DNA from: Legionellales bacterium
GTDB taxonomy: Bacteria > Pseudomonadota > Gammaproteobacteria > DSM-16500
Assembly (NCBI GenBank): GCA_947478495.1
Contig: CANJVW010000009.1
Span: 1-51,766 of the forward strand
Direction of reading: 5' to 3'
Length of the DNA: 51,766 nt
Position 1 is the stretch's first letter, and each line of letters begins with the position of its first letter. Position numbers and translations under genes: made by a program. Positions 7,138 through 14,862 of the stretch are shown in pieces. The notes under the pieces were generated by a model, which ran no database searches, was not told the origin of the DNA, and saw only the letters and a list, made by a program, of their open reading frames with translations.

Positions 7138-8414
7138 TCATATCCTATTGCTCAAGTTAGGAAGAGGCCCTAAAGACCGATTATTGCTGAGCAGCGTTGT
7201 TGCGGCAATGAACGTGATAACTGCCATAAAAATGAGATAATAGGCGGGCGCCATGAGACTGATTTTTTCTGTCAGTAAGGAAACGATCAATGGCGTGCTG
7301 CCACCGAACAACGCATTTCCCAGGTTATAAGAAAATGCGACGCCACTGTAGCGAACGTTCTCAGGACAATTTTCAACAACAGCGGCTAGAGCATTCCCCT
7401 GCTCTAATGAGCTTAGAATAGTTGCTACACCCAAACATAATAGCACTGACATTGTCGATTTAAACTGCAGCAAATAAAAACAGGGAAAAGCCAAAAATAT
7501 AATAGCTATCGAAGTGATGATAAGCATTTTCTTTCGAGTAAAAAAATCACCGCATAGACCTGCTAATGGAACAGTAAACAGCATGATACTTAACATAAAG
7601 CTCTGAATGGTGAGCGCGCTAGTTAATGAAAATCCAATATAACGTTCTAAATAGGTCGGCATATACCCAAAAAACACATAGTAAAATGTTGAACCCATGC
7701 AAGTCAGCCCTAAAATTTTCAGTAATTGATACGGAGCAAATTTGATAGCTATAATAATGGGGGCAGACACAAGGCGATGTTTTTTTGCAAGTGAGAGTAA
7801 ACCGGTGTTTCAGATAATGTAAAACGGTAGTAAATGATTAATGAGCCTAGCAATCCTATCAGAAGAAAGGGCAATCGCCATGCCCAGTGGTTAATTGCCT
7901 CTTCGGTAAAAAACAAATGCAGCAGCATTAATGCTGCTGTCGCTAATAAAAAACCTGAATTCGCCCCTATTGCTGCAAAACTCGTGACAAAACCACGTTT
8001 GTTGCGTGGCGCTGATTCGGCAAGGTAAATCATTGTTCCGCTGTACTCACCTCCAATAGATAAACCTTGTATTAAGCGAAGTAAGATCAACAAGATGGAG
8101 GCAGTTATCCCTATCTCATCATACGACGGAATAACACTGATCAAAACGGTTGATAGGGTGATAACTGAAATGGAAATTCTGAGTGTCTTTGAACGGCCGC
8201 AGGTATCTCCGAAATAGCCAAAAACAATACCGCCTAGCGGTCGAAAAAGAAAGCCAGTGGCAAATACGAACAACGCCTCTATGGTTGTATTGGCTGCCGA
8301 TGCTTGCGGAAAAAATTTAACGCCGATGATAGGCGCCATGAAAATAAAAAGTCCAAAATCAAACCACTCTATGGTATTGCCCAGACTTGAGATGAGTATT
8401 TCTTTTTTGATCAA
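7138..8414 (-). pseudogene. MFS transporter (metabolite:H+ symporter type), single frameshift at an A7 tract
   Basis: The 5' frame (8414 to 7749) contains SSLGNTIEWFDFGLFIFM and FLFRPLGGIVFGYFGD, hallmarks of the MHS branch of MFS transporters. It ends soon after LSETPVYSHLQKN. The 3' frame (to 7138) continues the transporter from KKHRLVSAPIII and supplies the last six helices. The switch occurs at a run of seven T on the plus strand (7780-7786; A7 in the mRNA). Eight A would give one continuous frame of 425 residues, the normal family length. Both halves otherwise look unscathed. The gene is either a young pseudogene or rescued by polymerase slippage. Substrates of the family include proline/betaine, oxoglutarate and citrate; none is assignable here. 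Confidence 0.85.
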
Positions 8415-8486
8415 TTGATAATCACTTCACGCTATTATGACTAGATTCAATATACATGCATTCTTGAAAATATAAATACTATCGTA

Positions 8487-8523
8487 AAAAACCCCCAGAA
8501 TCAATCTCATTCAGGGGGTTTTT
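8487..8523 (-). terminator. Rho-independent terminator after the lone pilin gene
   Basis: AAAAACCCCC (8487-8496) pairs with GGGGGTTTTT (8514-8523) across a 17-base loop that can itself pair GAAT with ATTC. Read on the minus strand it is a GC stem followed by TTTTTT, 22 bp past the pilin stop. The flanking A and T runs make it usable in both directions. It separates the pilin gene from the MFS pseudogene that starts at 8414. Confidence 0.85.
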
Positions 8524-8544
8524 CGATGTAGAGCAAACGCGATA

Positions 8545-8922
8545 CTACGCGATACCAATAATCACAAATGTCGCTGTCGTACTATCAGGTCCATCTAGCG
8601 TACACGTTCCTGTTTGAGCTGCAGTTACAGCACCAGCGTCGGTAGCGTTAATGGTGTAGCCTGCTGGCAACCCGCCTTGCAGCAAAGTTGAAGCGTCTGC
8701 ACATCCTGTAACAGCTTGTCCGGACCCCGGTGTAGCGGATCGCACCCCATAATTCATGGTTGAGGCCGATGTCAAAGACCCTGCTACGTCCTTTGTCGCA
8801 GATATTTGAGCGGAGTTGCTTAGGCTTATATATTTAGGGATTGCAACCACGGCTAATATAGCTATGATAACAACGGCGATGACCAACTCTATTAATGTAA
8901 AACCTAACTGTTTAATGCGCAT
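8545..8922 (-). CDS. Type IV pilin, isolated copy
   Basis: The 125-residue product is a type IVa prepilin: short leader MRIKQLG, then FTLIELVIAVVIIAILAVVA with Phe at +1 and Glu at +5. ATG 8922 is chosen over the longer frame (to 8973) because AAGGAGAG stands 8 bases before it and it gives a normal leader. The C-terminal part contains a Cys pair (GCADAS ... GTCTLDG) that may close the D-region loop. It closely resembles the pilin at 14481-14846 (shared LLxGGLPxGYTI), so the two are paralogues. It is monocistronic with its own terminator. It may be an alternative major pilin or minor subunit of the MSHA-type system encoded from 10496 on. Confidence 0.85.
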   Translation of the reverse strand: MRIKQLGFTLIELVIAVVIIAILAVVAIPKYISLSNSAQISATKDVAGSLTSASTMNYGVRSATPGSGQAVTGCADASTLLQGGLPAGYTINATDAGAVTAAQTGTCTLDGPDSTTATFVIIGIA

Positions 8923-8994
8923 AGAACTCTCTCCTTGGTTGAAATTTATATCCACTTCCTTAGTATAGACCATTGTTCTAAAAAAAACATCTGC

Positions 8995-9160
8995 TCACAT
9001 GATAAAGAGAAGCAGCCACAATGAAGCGCTAGGGTCGGCCATGCCGAAATCTCGAGCGACCTGAGAAACCCCATCTCGTTTGACTCGCTCTAAAGCCTGA
9101 TCTTTAAACTGTGGATTGTATTTCTTGCAGATCACATCTTTGTTTGGGAGAATATGTGTT
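8995..9160 (-). pseudogene. IS3-family OrfA (HTH) remnant
   Basis: A minus-strand frame reads KKYNPQFKDQALERVKRDGV then SQVARDFGMADPS and stops at 8995. This is the N-terminal helix-turn-helix of IS3-family OrfA (usual form KYxxEFKxxALxLVxxxGxS-xxxVAxxLGI). The reading degrades after GMADPSASLW and only about 50 residues remain. The frame is open upstream to about 9190 without a convincing start. It separates the lone pilin from the M29 peptidase gene and indicates a past insertion in this gap. Confidence 0.65.
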
Positions 9161-9209
9161 AAAGTCTGCTCATTCTCAATAATAACGGCCCGACACCTAC
9201 CTCTAAAAA

Positions 9210-10238
9210 ATGAAAAAACCTATGCAAAAAGACCTAATCGATAGGGCCACTCAACATATTTCAGATATTTTATCAATCGCATTAATGCACACATCCAAAG
9301 AATCTGCGTTAGTCGTTTATGACAAGCAAAGCCCCTTAAGTATAGTGCTGCTTGAGGCTTATCAATGCTGTCTGCCGAATGCGGCCTTTATCGATTTTGA
9401 TGCCACGCCACAGACTGATATTCTGGCAATGTTCAACACGATGAAGCCTTCCGATTTAGTAGTTTTCATTCAGTCAACGAGTTTTCGCCTCGGTCCGTTT
9501 CGTATTCGCATCGAACTATTTGAGAAGTCATTGAAAGTAATCGAGCATCCACATCTCAGTCGCATGACGGATGTGCAATTGACTTATTATGTGGATTCGC
9601 TGGCTTACGATTCAGCGTATTATCGTGGAACGGGTTCTAGACTCAAACAACTCATCGACTCAGCAAGCCGTGCTGTTGTGGATAGTGGCGGTGAACTTCT
9701 CACATTTAACTGTGCGCTTGAATCAGCCAAACTGAATGTAGGTGATTACACAGGCATGAAAAATATTGGCGGACAATTTCCGATTGGTGAGGTTTTTACC
9801 GAAGCTGCAGATTTAGAAGCCGTTAACGGCCGCGTTCGCATTTTTATTTTTGGTGACACCACCTTTCAAGTGAATCAGCCTGAACATCCAATCACATTGA
9901 TCATCGAAAAAGGACGTGTCACCGATGCTGTTCATTCGACGCCTGAGTTTGACACAGTCCTCGCTAACATCCGAGCGGATGAAGGGGGGCAAGTCTGGCT
10001 ACGTGAACTCGGATTTGGCATGAACCGTGCCTTCACCAAAGACCGCAGGGTGTGTGATATCGGCACGTATGAGCGCATGTGCGGCATTCATTTATCCTTG
10101 GGCTCGAAACACAGTGTTTACAAAAAACCACAGATCAAACGGAACAATGCTTGGCATCATGTCGATGTATTTGCTGTCACGGAATTGGTGTATCTTGATG
10201 ACAAGATCGTTTATCGAGACGGGGAATGGCAAGTTTAG
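9210..10238 (+). CDS. M29-type metallo-aminopeptidase
   Basis: The 342-residue protein resembles the thermophilic aminopeptidase family M29 (AmpS/PepS/AmpT). Candidate metal ligands in the usual order are Glu in FPIGEVFTEA, Glu in RELGFGMN, His in GIHLSLG, and the His and Asp in HHVDVF. It is somewhat shorter than the typical about 370-410 residues, mainly at the N-terminus. ATG 9210 has no good ribosome-binding site; ATG 9222 is equally possible. The gene begins right after the IS3 remnant, so its original promoter or first codons may have been altered. It should release N-terminal residues from peptides in the cytoplasm using two metal ions. Confidence 0.7.
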   Translation: MKKPMQKDLIDRATQHISDILSIALMHTSKESALVVYDKQSPLSIVLLEAYQCCLPNAAFIDFDATPQTDILAMFNTMKPSDLVVFIQSTSFRLGPFRIRIELFEKSLKVIEHPHLSRMTDVQLTYYVDSLAYDSAYYRGTGSRLKQLIDSASRAVVDSGGELLTFNCALESAKLNVGDYTGMKNIGGQFPIGEVFTEAADLEAVNGRVRIFIFGDTTFQVNQPEHPITLIIEKGRVTDAVHSTPEFDTVLANIRADEGGQVWLRELGFGMNRAFTKDRRVCDIGTYERMCGIHLSLGSKHSVYKKPQIKRNNAWHHVDVFAVTELVYLDDKIVYRDGEWQV

Positions 10239-10425
10239 AAAAAGGGTTGATATGATTCCTCAACAAGGCCAAAGAGCAACAAAGCGGCCGATACATAGGG
10301 ATAACATGTAACCGTTCACGACCATAGCCCATCATCACCTGCTCATCGCTTTATCTTTTATCGTGGAATGCCTATCTTTGAAGATGATGTCTAGCATACA
10401 ATTCATCGACAATAACCTACTATTG

Positions 10426-10444
10426 ATGCGCAGAAAATGCGCAT
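10426..10444 (+). terminator. Possible weak terminator hairpin
   Basis: ATGCGCA (10426-10432) and TGCGCAT (10438-10444) form a 7-bp stem with a GAAAA loop. A T-rich stretch follows only after about 10 bases. The gap 10239-10495 between the peptidase and pilT contains no other recognisable feature. The two genes are convergent, so a terminator is expected here. Confidence 0.3.
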
Positions 10445-10495
10445 TAATCATCACTATTTTTATTAACGTTGCTCATCATTAACCTCTCACTGTCA

Positions 10496-11488
10496 TTACA
10501 CTAATTTTTCTTTTTTTAGCGACCTTAAATGCTGCTCAAATGTTTGCATTCCGACAGCGGCATTCGTTTGAATGACTGATGCCATCTGAGAAATTTTATC
10601 TTCGCGAATTAAATTACGGATTGCCGAGTTTGCCAACATAATTTCCATTGCGGCGACGCGGCCGCCTTCTTTTTTCGGTATCAAGGTTTGTGAAATAATC
10701 GCCTGCAAGGATTCTGACAACATTGAACGCACCAAGGCCCTTTCTTCACCTGGAAAAACATCAATGATGCGATGAATACTGCCTGCCGTAGAAGAGGTGT
10801 GCAGCGTTGCAAAAACTAAGTGTCCCGTTTCAGCCGCCGTTAATGCAAGGCGTATCGTATCGAGATCGCGCATCTCGCCAACCAAAATAATATCGGGGTC
10901 CTCTCGCAATGCCGCTCGTAAAGCTGATGAAAAGCTTTTTGTATTCTTATGCAATTCACGCTGATGAATTAAGCTCTTATTGCTTTCATAAAGAAATTCA
11001 ATAGGATCTTCAATGGTGATGATATGTGCGCTTTTCTCATGATTCACCGCATTGATCATTGAGGCTAACGTGGTACTCTTTCCAGAGCCGGTTGGGCCCG
11101 TCACCAACACGAGACCATGCGGTAAATCGGTTAATGATTGAATGATATCAGGCAAATGCAACTCTTTCAGTGTGGGGATTTTTTGAGGGATCACACGAAA
11201 TGCAGCGGCTATACCTTGTGCTTCATAAAAAATATTCACACGAAAACGTCCCACATTTTTTACTTCTAAGGAAAAATCAACATCCCAATGCTCTGCTAAC
11301 TGCTTTTTAACATGTTCATTCATGCATTTTTCTAACATCACTAAACATTTTTTATCATCTAAAAGAGGCGCATCGAGGACCTCTGTCAGCACGCCATCAA
11401 TGCGTAATCTCGGAAGAAAGCCTGATGTCAAGTGCAGGTCAGACGCATTTCTCTGCGCGCTTAATTTTAACAGCTCTTCAATCGTCAT
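10496..11488 (-). CDS. pilT: PilT-type pilus retraction ATPase
   Basis: The 330-residue protein is a secretion-superfamily hexameric ATPase with Walker A GPTGSGKST, Asp box (ITIEDPIEF), Walker B (DPDIILVGEMRD) and His box (HLVFATLHT). The AIRNLIRE motif near the C-terminus is the PilT signature needed for retraction. ATG 11488 is preceded by CAGGAG at optimal spacing; the longer frame to 11551 lies inside mshP. It overlaps the mshP-like gene by 11 bp, so translation is coupled. In Vibrio the MSHA pilus borrows a PilT encoded elsewhere. Here the retraction motor is the last gene of the minor-pilin operon, which implies a dedicated retractable pilus or the genome's only PilT. Confidence 0.9.
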   Translation of the reverse strand: MTIEELLKLSAQRNASDLHLTSGFLPRLRIDGVLTEVLDAPLLDDKKCLVMLEKCMNEHVKKQLAEHWDVDFSLEVKNVGRFRVNIFYEAQGIAAAFRVIPQKIPTLKELHLPDIIQSLTDLPHGLVLVTGPTGSGKSTTLASMINAVNHEKSAHIITIEDPIEFLYESNKSLIHQRELHKNTKSFSSALRAALREDPDIILVGEMRDLDTIRLALTAAETGHLVFATLHTSSTAGSIHRIIDVFPGEERALVRSMLSESLQAIISQTLIPKKEGGRVAAMEIMLANSAIRNLIREDKISQMASVIQTNAAVGMQTFEQHLRSLKKEKLV

Positions 11489-13055
11489 GCTGAACTCCTG
11501 AGGGAAAAATTTCTTGCCAGCCTGATATCGGTTTTGTGTTGCCTCCAACAACGCTCACGCTCCTGAGAATGGTGTTTCCCAGCGGATTCGCGATGCTATT
11601 CCACACACTACCATTCCAATACAATGTTGCAGACATTTGTCCGACTGCCCAACAATTATTAGCGCCATGACAACGTACACTATACAAATCAAGATTATCC
11701 TGTGACGAATGATCTTGCGTCCACGTTGAACCATTCCAATACATCAAAGTTGAATTCCCGCCATTAATGAAGTTCCCTGCAATCCAGCAATTATTACTGC
11801 TCGTGCAATCTACAGAATTCAGTGTCACATTAGGAAAGCTGGTATTGCTCACGTGTGCCCACGCACTTCCATTCCAGAAAGATACGGTCCGCGATGCGCC
11901 CACCGCCCAACAATTATTGCTCGCAGTACACACCACATCGTTTAAATTTTGCGGCGCCGATGGAGCAGACACATCTCGTGTCCAGCTAGTACCATCCCAA
12001 TGTGCATATAATTCTTGACTAGCATTCATATTACCGACCGCCCAACAATCATTTGTTGCGTTACAATATACAGCATTATAACTCGAGGTAGCGGGTAGGG
12101 TTGAAACCGTTGTGTTTTGCAACGCCCAAGTGCTGCCGTTCCAAAAATCAAAAGTTCTTCCCGCACCGACCGCCCAACAGTTGTTGCCTGCCAGACAATA
12201 CACACTCAAAAAATTAGACGTCGTTCCAGAAGCACTTGTTGCCCAGCTGCTCCCGCTCCAATGAAAAATGCTTCCCTCTTGTCCGACTGCCCAAGCATCC
12301 GCATAAGAAAGCATAAAAACACTGTTAATATTATTGGTGCCTGACACGCTGGCTATATTCCATTGCAGTTCACTCGGCGCATTCCAATTAATAAGCGTGC
12401 TGCCGTCCCCCCCCGCCCAGGCCTGCGGCAATTGCACAGCCTCTTGAACCGTACGCCCAGCTGCAATCAGGTTGCCCGTCGGTGATAAGTTTGGCACACC
12501 ACCCGATGAACGCAACCTACATTGATATTGACCCACCAGCGTACCACTAGCATGCGAAACAGCAACGGTTCCATCCGCTCCGCGTTGCACATTAATAAAA
12601 TTATTTCCACTCACAGTGGAGTAATTGATAAGCTCACCATCAATCATAATGCGCCCCGCCGTTGCATAGGTCGCAGCATTAACAACAGGAATAGTCAAAG
12701 CGCTGGCAGTGATCGCGCCACTCAAGGTACTTACTGTTGGCGACTGCAGCGCTGCTGTCACGGTAAAAGGCCCAGCCGCCCCTGAGAAAGTGACGTTCGT
12801 TACAGTCGCATTCCCTGTCATGTTTGCACACGCTAAGCGCGCAGAAATAGTCGGCATCACTAATTGACGCAACGCTACCTCCAACCCCCCTTCTGCATTA
12901 TACAGCGCCTGATCTGAACGCAGATGACTTGTGCCACTTAAAATATCACTATTCACTAAGCGTGTTGCAACAACGCCAATCACCCCAAAGATTACAATCA
13001 GCACCATGGCAGCAATCATTAAAAAACCTTCTTGCGACTTTTTGAGTTGGCTCAT
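11478..13055 (-). CDS. mshP: MshP-like minor pilin with C-terminal seven-repeat beta-propeller
   Basis: The 525-residue protein has three parts. Residues 1-60 are an MshP/PilX-type pilin stalk (SQEG, then FLMIAAMVLIVIFGVIG; no Glu at +5, as is usual for MshP). Residues about 75-205 hold an MshP-like middle with GRIMIDGELINY, GADGTVAVSHASGTL and QYQCRLRSSGGVP. Residues about 210-510 contain seven repeats of about 42-50 residues with core (C/A)WAVG ... FxWNGSxW. Five of them begin with a C-x5-C pair (Cys287/293, 331/337, 376/382, 417/423, 462/468). The first repeat lacks its opening strand, and the end of the protein (ILRSVSVVGG, 497-505) supplies it, as in the velcro closure of beta-propellers. 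It overlaps mshO by 4 bp and pilT by 11 bp. MshP is usually about 150 residues, so the propeller is an extra domain. An adhesive role is inference. Confidence 0.8.
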   Translation of the reverse strand: MSQLKKSQEGFLMIAAMVLIVIFGVIGVVATRLVNSDILSGTSHLRSDQALYNAEGGLEVALRQLVMPTISARLACANMTGNATVTNVTFSGAAGPFTVTAALQSPTVSTLSGAITASALTIPVVNAATYATAGRIMIDGELINYSTVSGNNFINVQRGADGTVAVSHASGTLVGQYQCRLRSSGGVPNLSPTGNLIAAGRTVQEAVQLPQAWAGGDGSTLINWNAPSELQWNIASVSGTNNINSVFMLSYADAWAVGQEGSIFHWSGSSWATSASGTTSNFLSVYCLAGNNCWAVGAGRTFDFWNGSTWALQNTTVSTLPATSSYNAVYCNATNDCWAVGNMNASQELYAHWDGTSWTRDVSAPSAPQNLNDVVCTASNNCWAVGASRTVSFWNGSAWAHVSNTSFPNVTLNSVDCTSSNNCWIAGNFINGGNSTLMYWNGSTWTQDHSSQDNLDLYSVRCHGANNCWAVGQMSATLYWNGSVWNSIANPLGNTILRSVSVVGGNTKPISGWQEIFPSGVQHDD

Positions 13056-13528
13056 GAAACGATATTCCTTAAATCCACGACCGACTGCAATGTAAAGTTG
13101 GTATTATTTTGTGTGATGTTTAATGTAATTGACACATAACGAATGGCAGCCACCGTCCCAGCGACTGCGCCCATTCTATCTTCATAAGAAAATGTCATAG
13201 CGCTTACACCGTTCGCTAATGTTAATCCATTGCGCTGCAACGTGGTGCCGCTTAATGTATAACTCACCGCGGTATTCGTATTATCGGTAAACGAAAATTG
13301 CGTACTAGTCGCGGTACTGATGTTGCTTGTTGTTGCCAAATCGCGCATATCGCGCGCCATTCGGGACAATGCTAAACGTCCTTGCCAATCCGCATCACTT
13401 AAATCGCGCTGCGTAAAATAACTATTAAAACCGGTTTGCAACAAAGGTAACGTGATCCCCGTCAACATCGCTAAAATAGCGATGACAATAATGAGCTCCA
13501 CCAAGCTAAAGCCGCGTTGATTCATCAT
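13052..13528 (-). CDS. mshO: MshO/PilW-like minor pilin
   Basis: The 158-residue prepilin has leader MMNQRG followed by FSLVELIIVIAILAMLTG, with Glu at +5. The long helix and the segment ARDMRDLA followed by a beta-rich half fit the PilW/MshO/GspJ class. It lies third in a mshC-mshD-mshO-mshP series with 4-bp start/stop overlaps on both sides. It should belong to the initiating complex of the pilus together with its neighbours. MshO in Vibrio is longer (about 250 residues), so this is a compact version. Assignment rests on position as much as on sequence. Confidence 0.75.
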   Translation of the reverse strand: MMNQRGFSLVELIIVIAILAMLTGITLPLLQTGFNSYFTQRDLSDADWQGRLALSRMARDMRDLATTSNISTATSTQFSFTDNTNTAVSYTLSGTTLQRNGLTLANGVSAMTFSYEDRMGAVAGTVAAIRYVSITLNITQNNTNFTLQSVVDLRNIVS

Positions 13529-13917
13529 GAGTATCCCGCCACCAACGTTTTCAAATCGGCATTGACATTCCGTGGCCCTCTCACTAGCACATCAATTAAT
13601 TTATAATTAGAATCCCCCTCAATCGTATAAGCGCTAATAGTCGACGTTATCGTATAGCCTGTGATATCCGCGCATACCGCTGGCGGTGTACCGCTCACAC
13701 AAGGATCGCTTAAACTAGAAAAACCATTGATACGGCGTTGACCGATAATAATTTCCATGCGACTACTCGCCAATTCAATCGCTGTCGTTTGCGGCTGAAT
13801 CGAGGGCGTTTTTTGCAATGCTGTGCTAAATGCTAAAAAAACGCCCGTCACAGCAACGCCTATCACCACAACAAAAATGACTAACTCTATTAAACTAAAT
13901 CCCGCGTTTTTTTTCAT
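13525..13917 (-). CDS. mshD: MshD/PilV-like minor pilin
   Basis: The 130-residue prepilin has leader MKKNAG and then FSLIELVIFVVVIGVAVTGV with Glu at +5. The pattern IELASSRMEIIIGQRR after the hydrophobic segment is typical for PilV/MshD/GspI proteins. Cys residues in SDPCVSGTPPAVCAD may pair. Its ATG shares one base with the stop of mshC (TAATG) and its end overlaps mshO by 4 bp. It probably forms the pilus-initiating tip complex with MshC, MshO and MshP. Confidence 0.75.
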   Translation of the reverse strand: MKKNAGFSLIELVIFVVVIGVAVTGVFLAFSTALQKTPSIQPQTTAIELASSRMEIIIGQRRINGFSSLSDPCVSGTPPAVCADITGYTITSTISAYTIEGDSNYKLIDVLVRGPRNVNADLKTLVAGYS

Positions 13918-14411
13918 TATTGCGCCACCATGCTGCCCGTTTGTGGGGTGACCACAATATAACGATTAGTGCCATTTGCGCTCAATGTAATGGTCGCGTT
14001 CACGGTCAATGCGGTGGTTGCAGCGCTATCGACATATGGAATACCTTTTCCATCAAATGCAATCAACGCATTAGGTAAATGAGTCACGCCCGATATGATC
14101 ACGCCCGAGAAAAGCGTTGTCGTGTTCGCACCTGTCGAAAGATTGGGAACGGCGGTGCCGCTCAGGCCTGTTATGTTGTAAGCGCTTGGTAACGTAAAAT
14201 TCATACGAAAACCTTGCCCGTGCGTTATCGCGAGCATTTGTGTATAACGAAGATCGCTTAAGAGTTGCTGTATCGTTGCATCCAACATCGGAGAAGTCGT
14301 CCAGCGAGGAATAGCAGAGACCGCCACGATGCTCACCAAGATCATCACGACAAGCAATTCGACCACGGTAAAACCAAGTTGCTGTTTAAGCTGAACAATC
14401 CAAGTTGTCAT
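13917..14411 (-). CDS. mshC: MshC/GspH-like minor pilin
   Basis: The 164-residue prepilin has a 13-residue leader ending QQLG, then FTVVELLVVMILVSIVAVSA with Glu at +5. The segment QQLLSDLRYTQMLAITHG followed by GFRMNF matches the GspH/FimT/MshC family. It is the first gene of the minus-strand minor-pilin operon, transcribed divergently from the pilin gene at 14481. The 69-bp gap between them must contain both promoters. Role: core minor pilin that primes pilus assembly. Confidence 0.8.
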   Translation of the reverse strand: MTTWIVQLKQQLGFTVVELLVVMILVSIVAVSAIPRWTTSPMLDATIQQLLSDLRYTQMLAITHGQGFRMNFTLPSAYNITGLSGTAVPNLSTGANTTTLFSGVIISGVTHLPNALIAFDGKGIPYVDSAATTALTVNATITLSANGTNRYIVVTPQTGSMVAQ

Positions 14412-14480
14412 AACATATCACATTAAGATATCCTGCTTATGATGGTAGTCTTTATTTGTAATAAAAGTCGAGGAAATGCT

Positions 14481-14846
14481 ATGAGTCCACAGCAAGGATT
14501 TACCCTCATTGAATTAATGGTTGTTCTCGCGCTGATTGCGATTCTTGCGACATTTGCAGTCCCTCGATTGATTAATCTCAACACTCATGCCACACAGAAT
14601 GCGACCGACAGCGTGGCGGCTAGTCTCGCGACGGTGAGCGCTTCCAATTTTGCACAACGCGTCGCCAACAGCAGTGCTGGCTCAGCCATCAGCAATTGTA
14701 CTAATATTGGACAATTATTAAGCGGTGGATTGCCCACGGGGTATACCATTACTTCTCTTGCTATCACCGCTGGATCAAGTGTAAGGTGTATGCTGAATGG
14801 AAGCAATTCGACAACAGCTGGCTTTGTCGGCATGGGAATCTCGTAA
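14481..14846 (+). CDS. Type IV pilin (MshA/MshB-like), first gene of the msh operon
   Basis: The 121-residue prepilin has leader MSPQQG and then FTLIELMVVLALIAILATFA with Glu at +5. ATG 14481 is preceded by GAGGAA at proper spacing, so the upstream codons from 14439 are not used. Two Cys (SNCTNIG and VRCMLNG) may form the D-loop. It is a paralogue of the isolated pilin at 8545-8922 and less like the pilin at 22207. It opens the plus-strand operon 16 bp ahead of mshI. MshB or a second major pilin is the likely role. Confidence 0.85.
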   Translation: MSPQQGFTLIELMVVLALIAILATFAVPRLINLNTHATQNATDSVAASLATVSASNFAQRVANSSAGSAISNCTNIGQLLSGGLPTGYTITSLAITAGSSVRCMLNGSNSTTAGFVGMGIS

Positions 14847-14862
14847 CGGAAAGACGATTATC

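Noticed and set aside
10027-10311. Extra plus-strand gene overlapping the M29 peptidase end
   Set aside because: It is out of frame within the peptidase coding sequence, lacks a ribosome-binding site and has no recognisable protein features.
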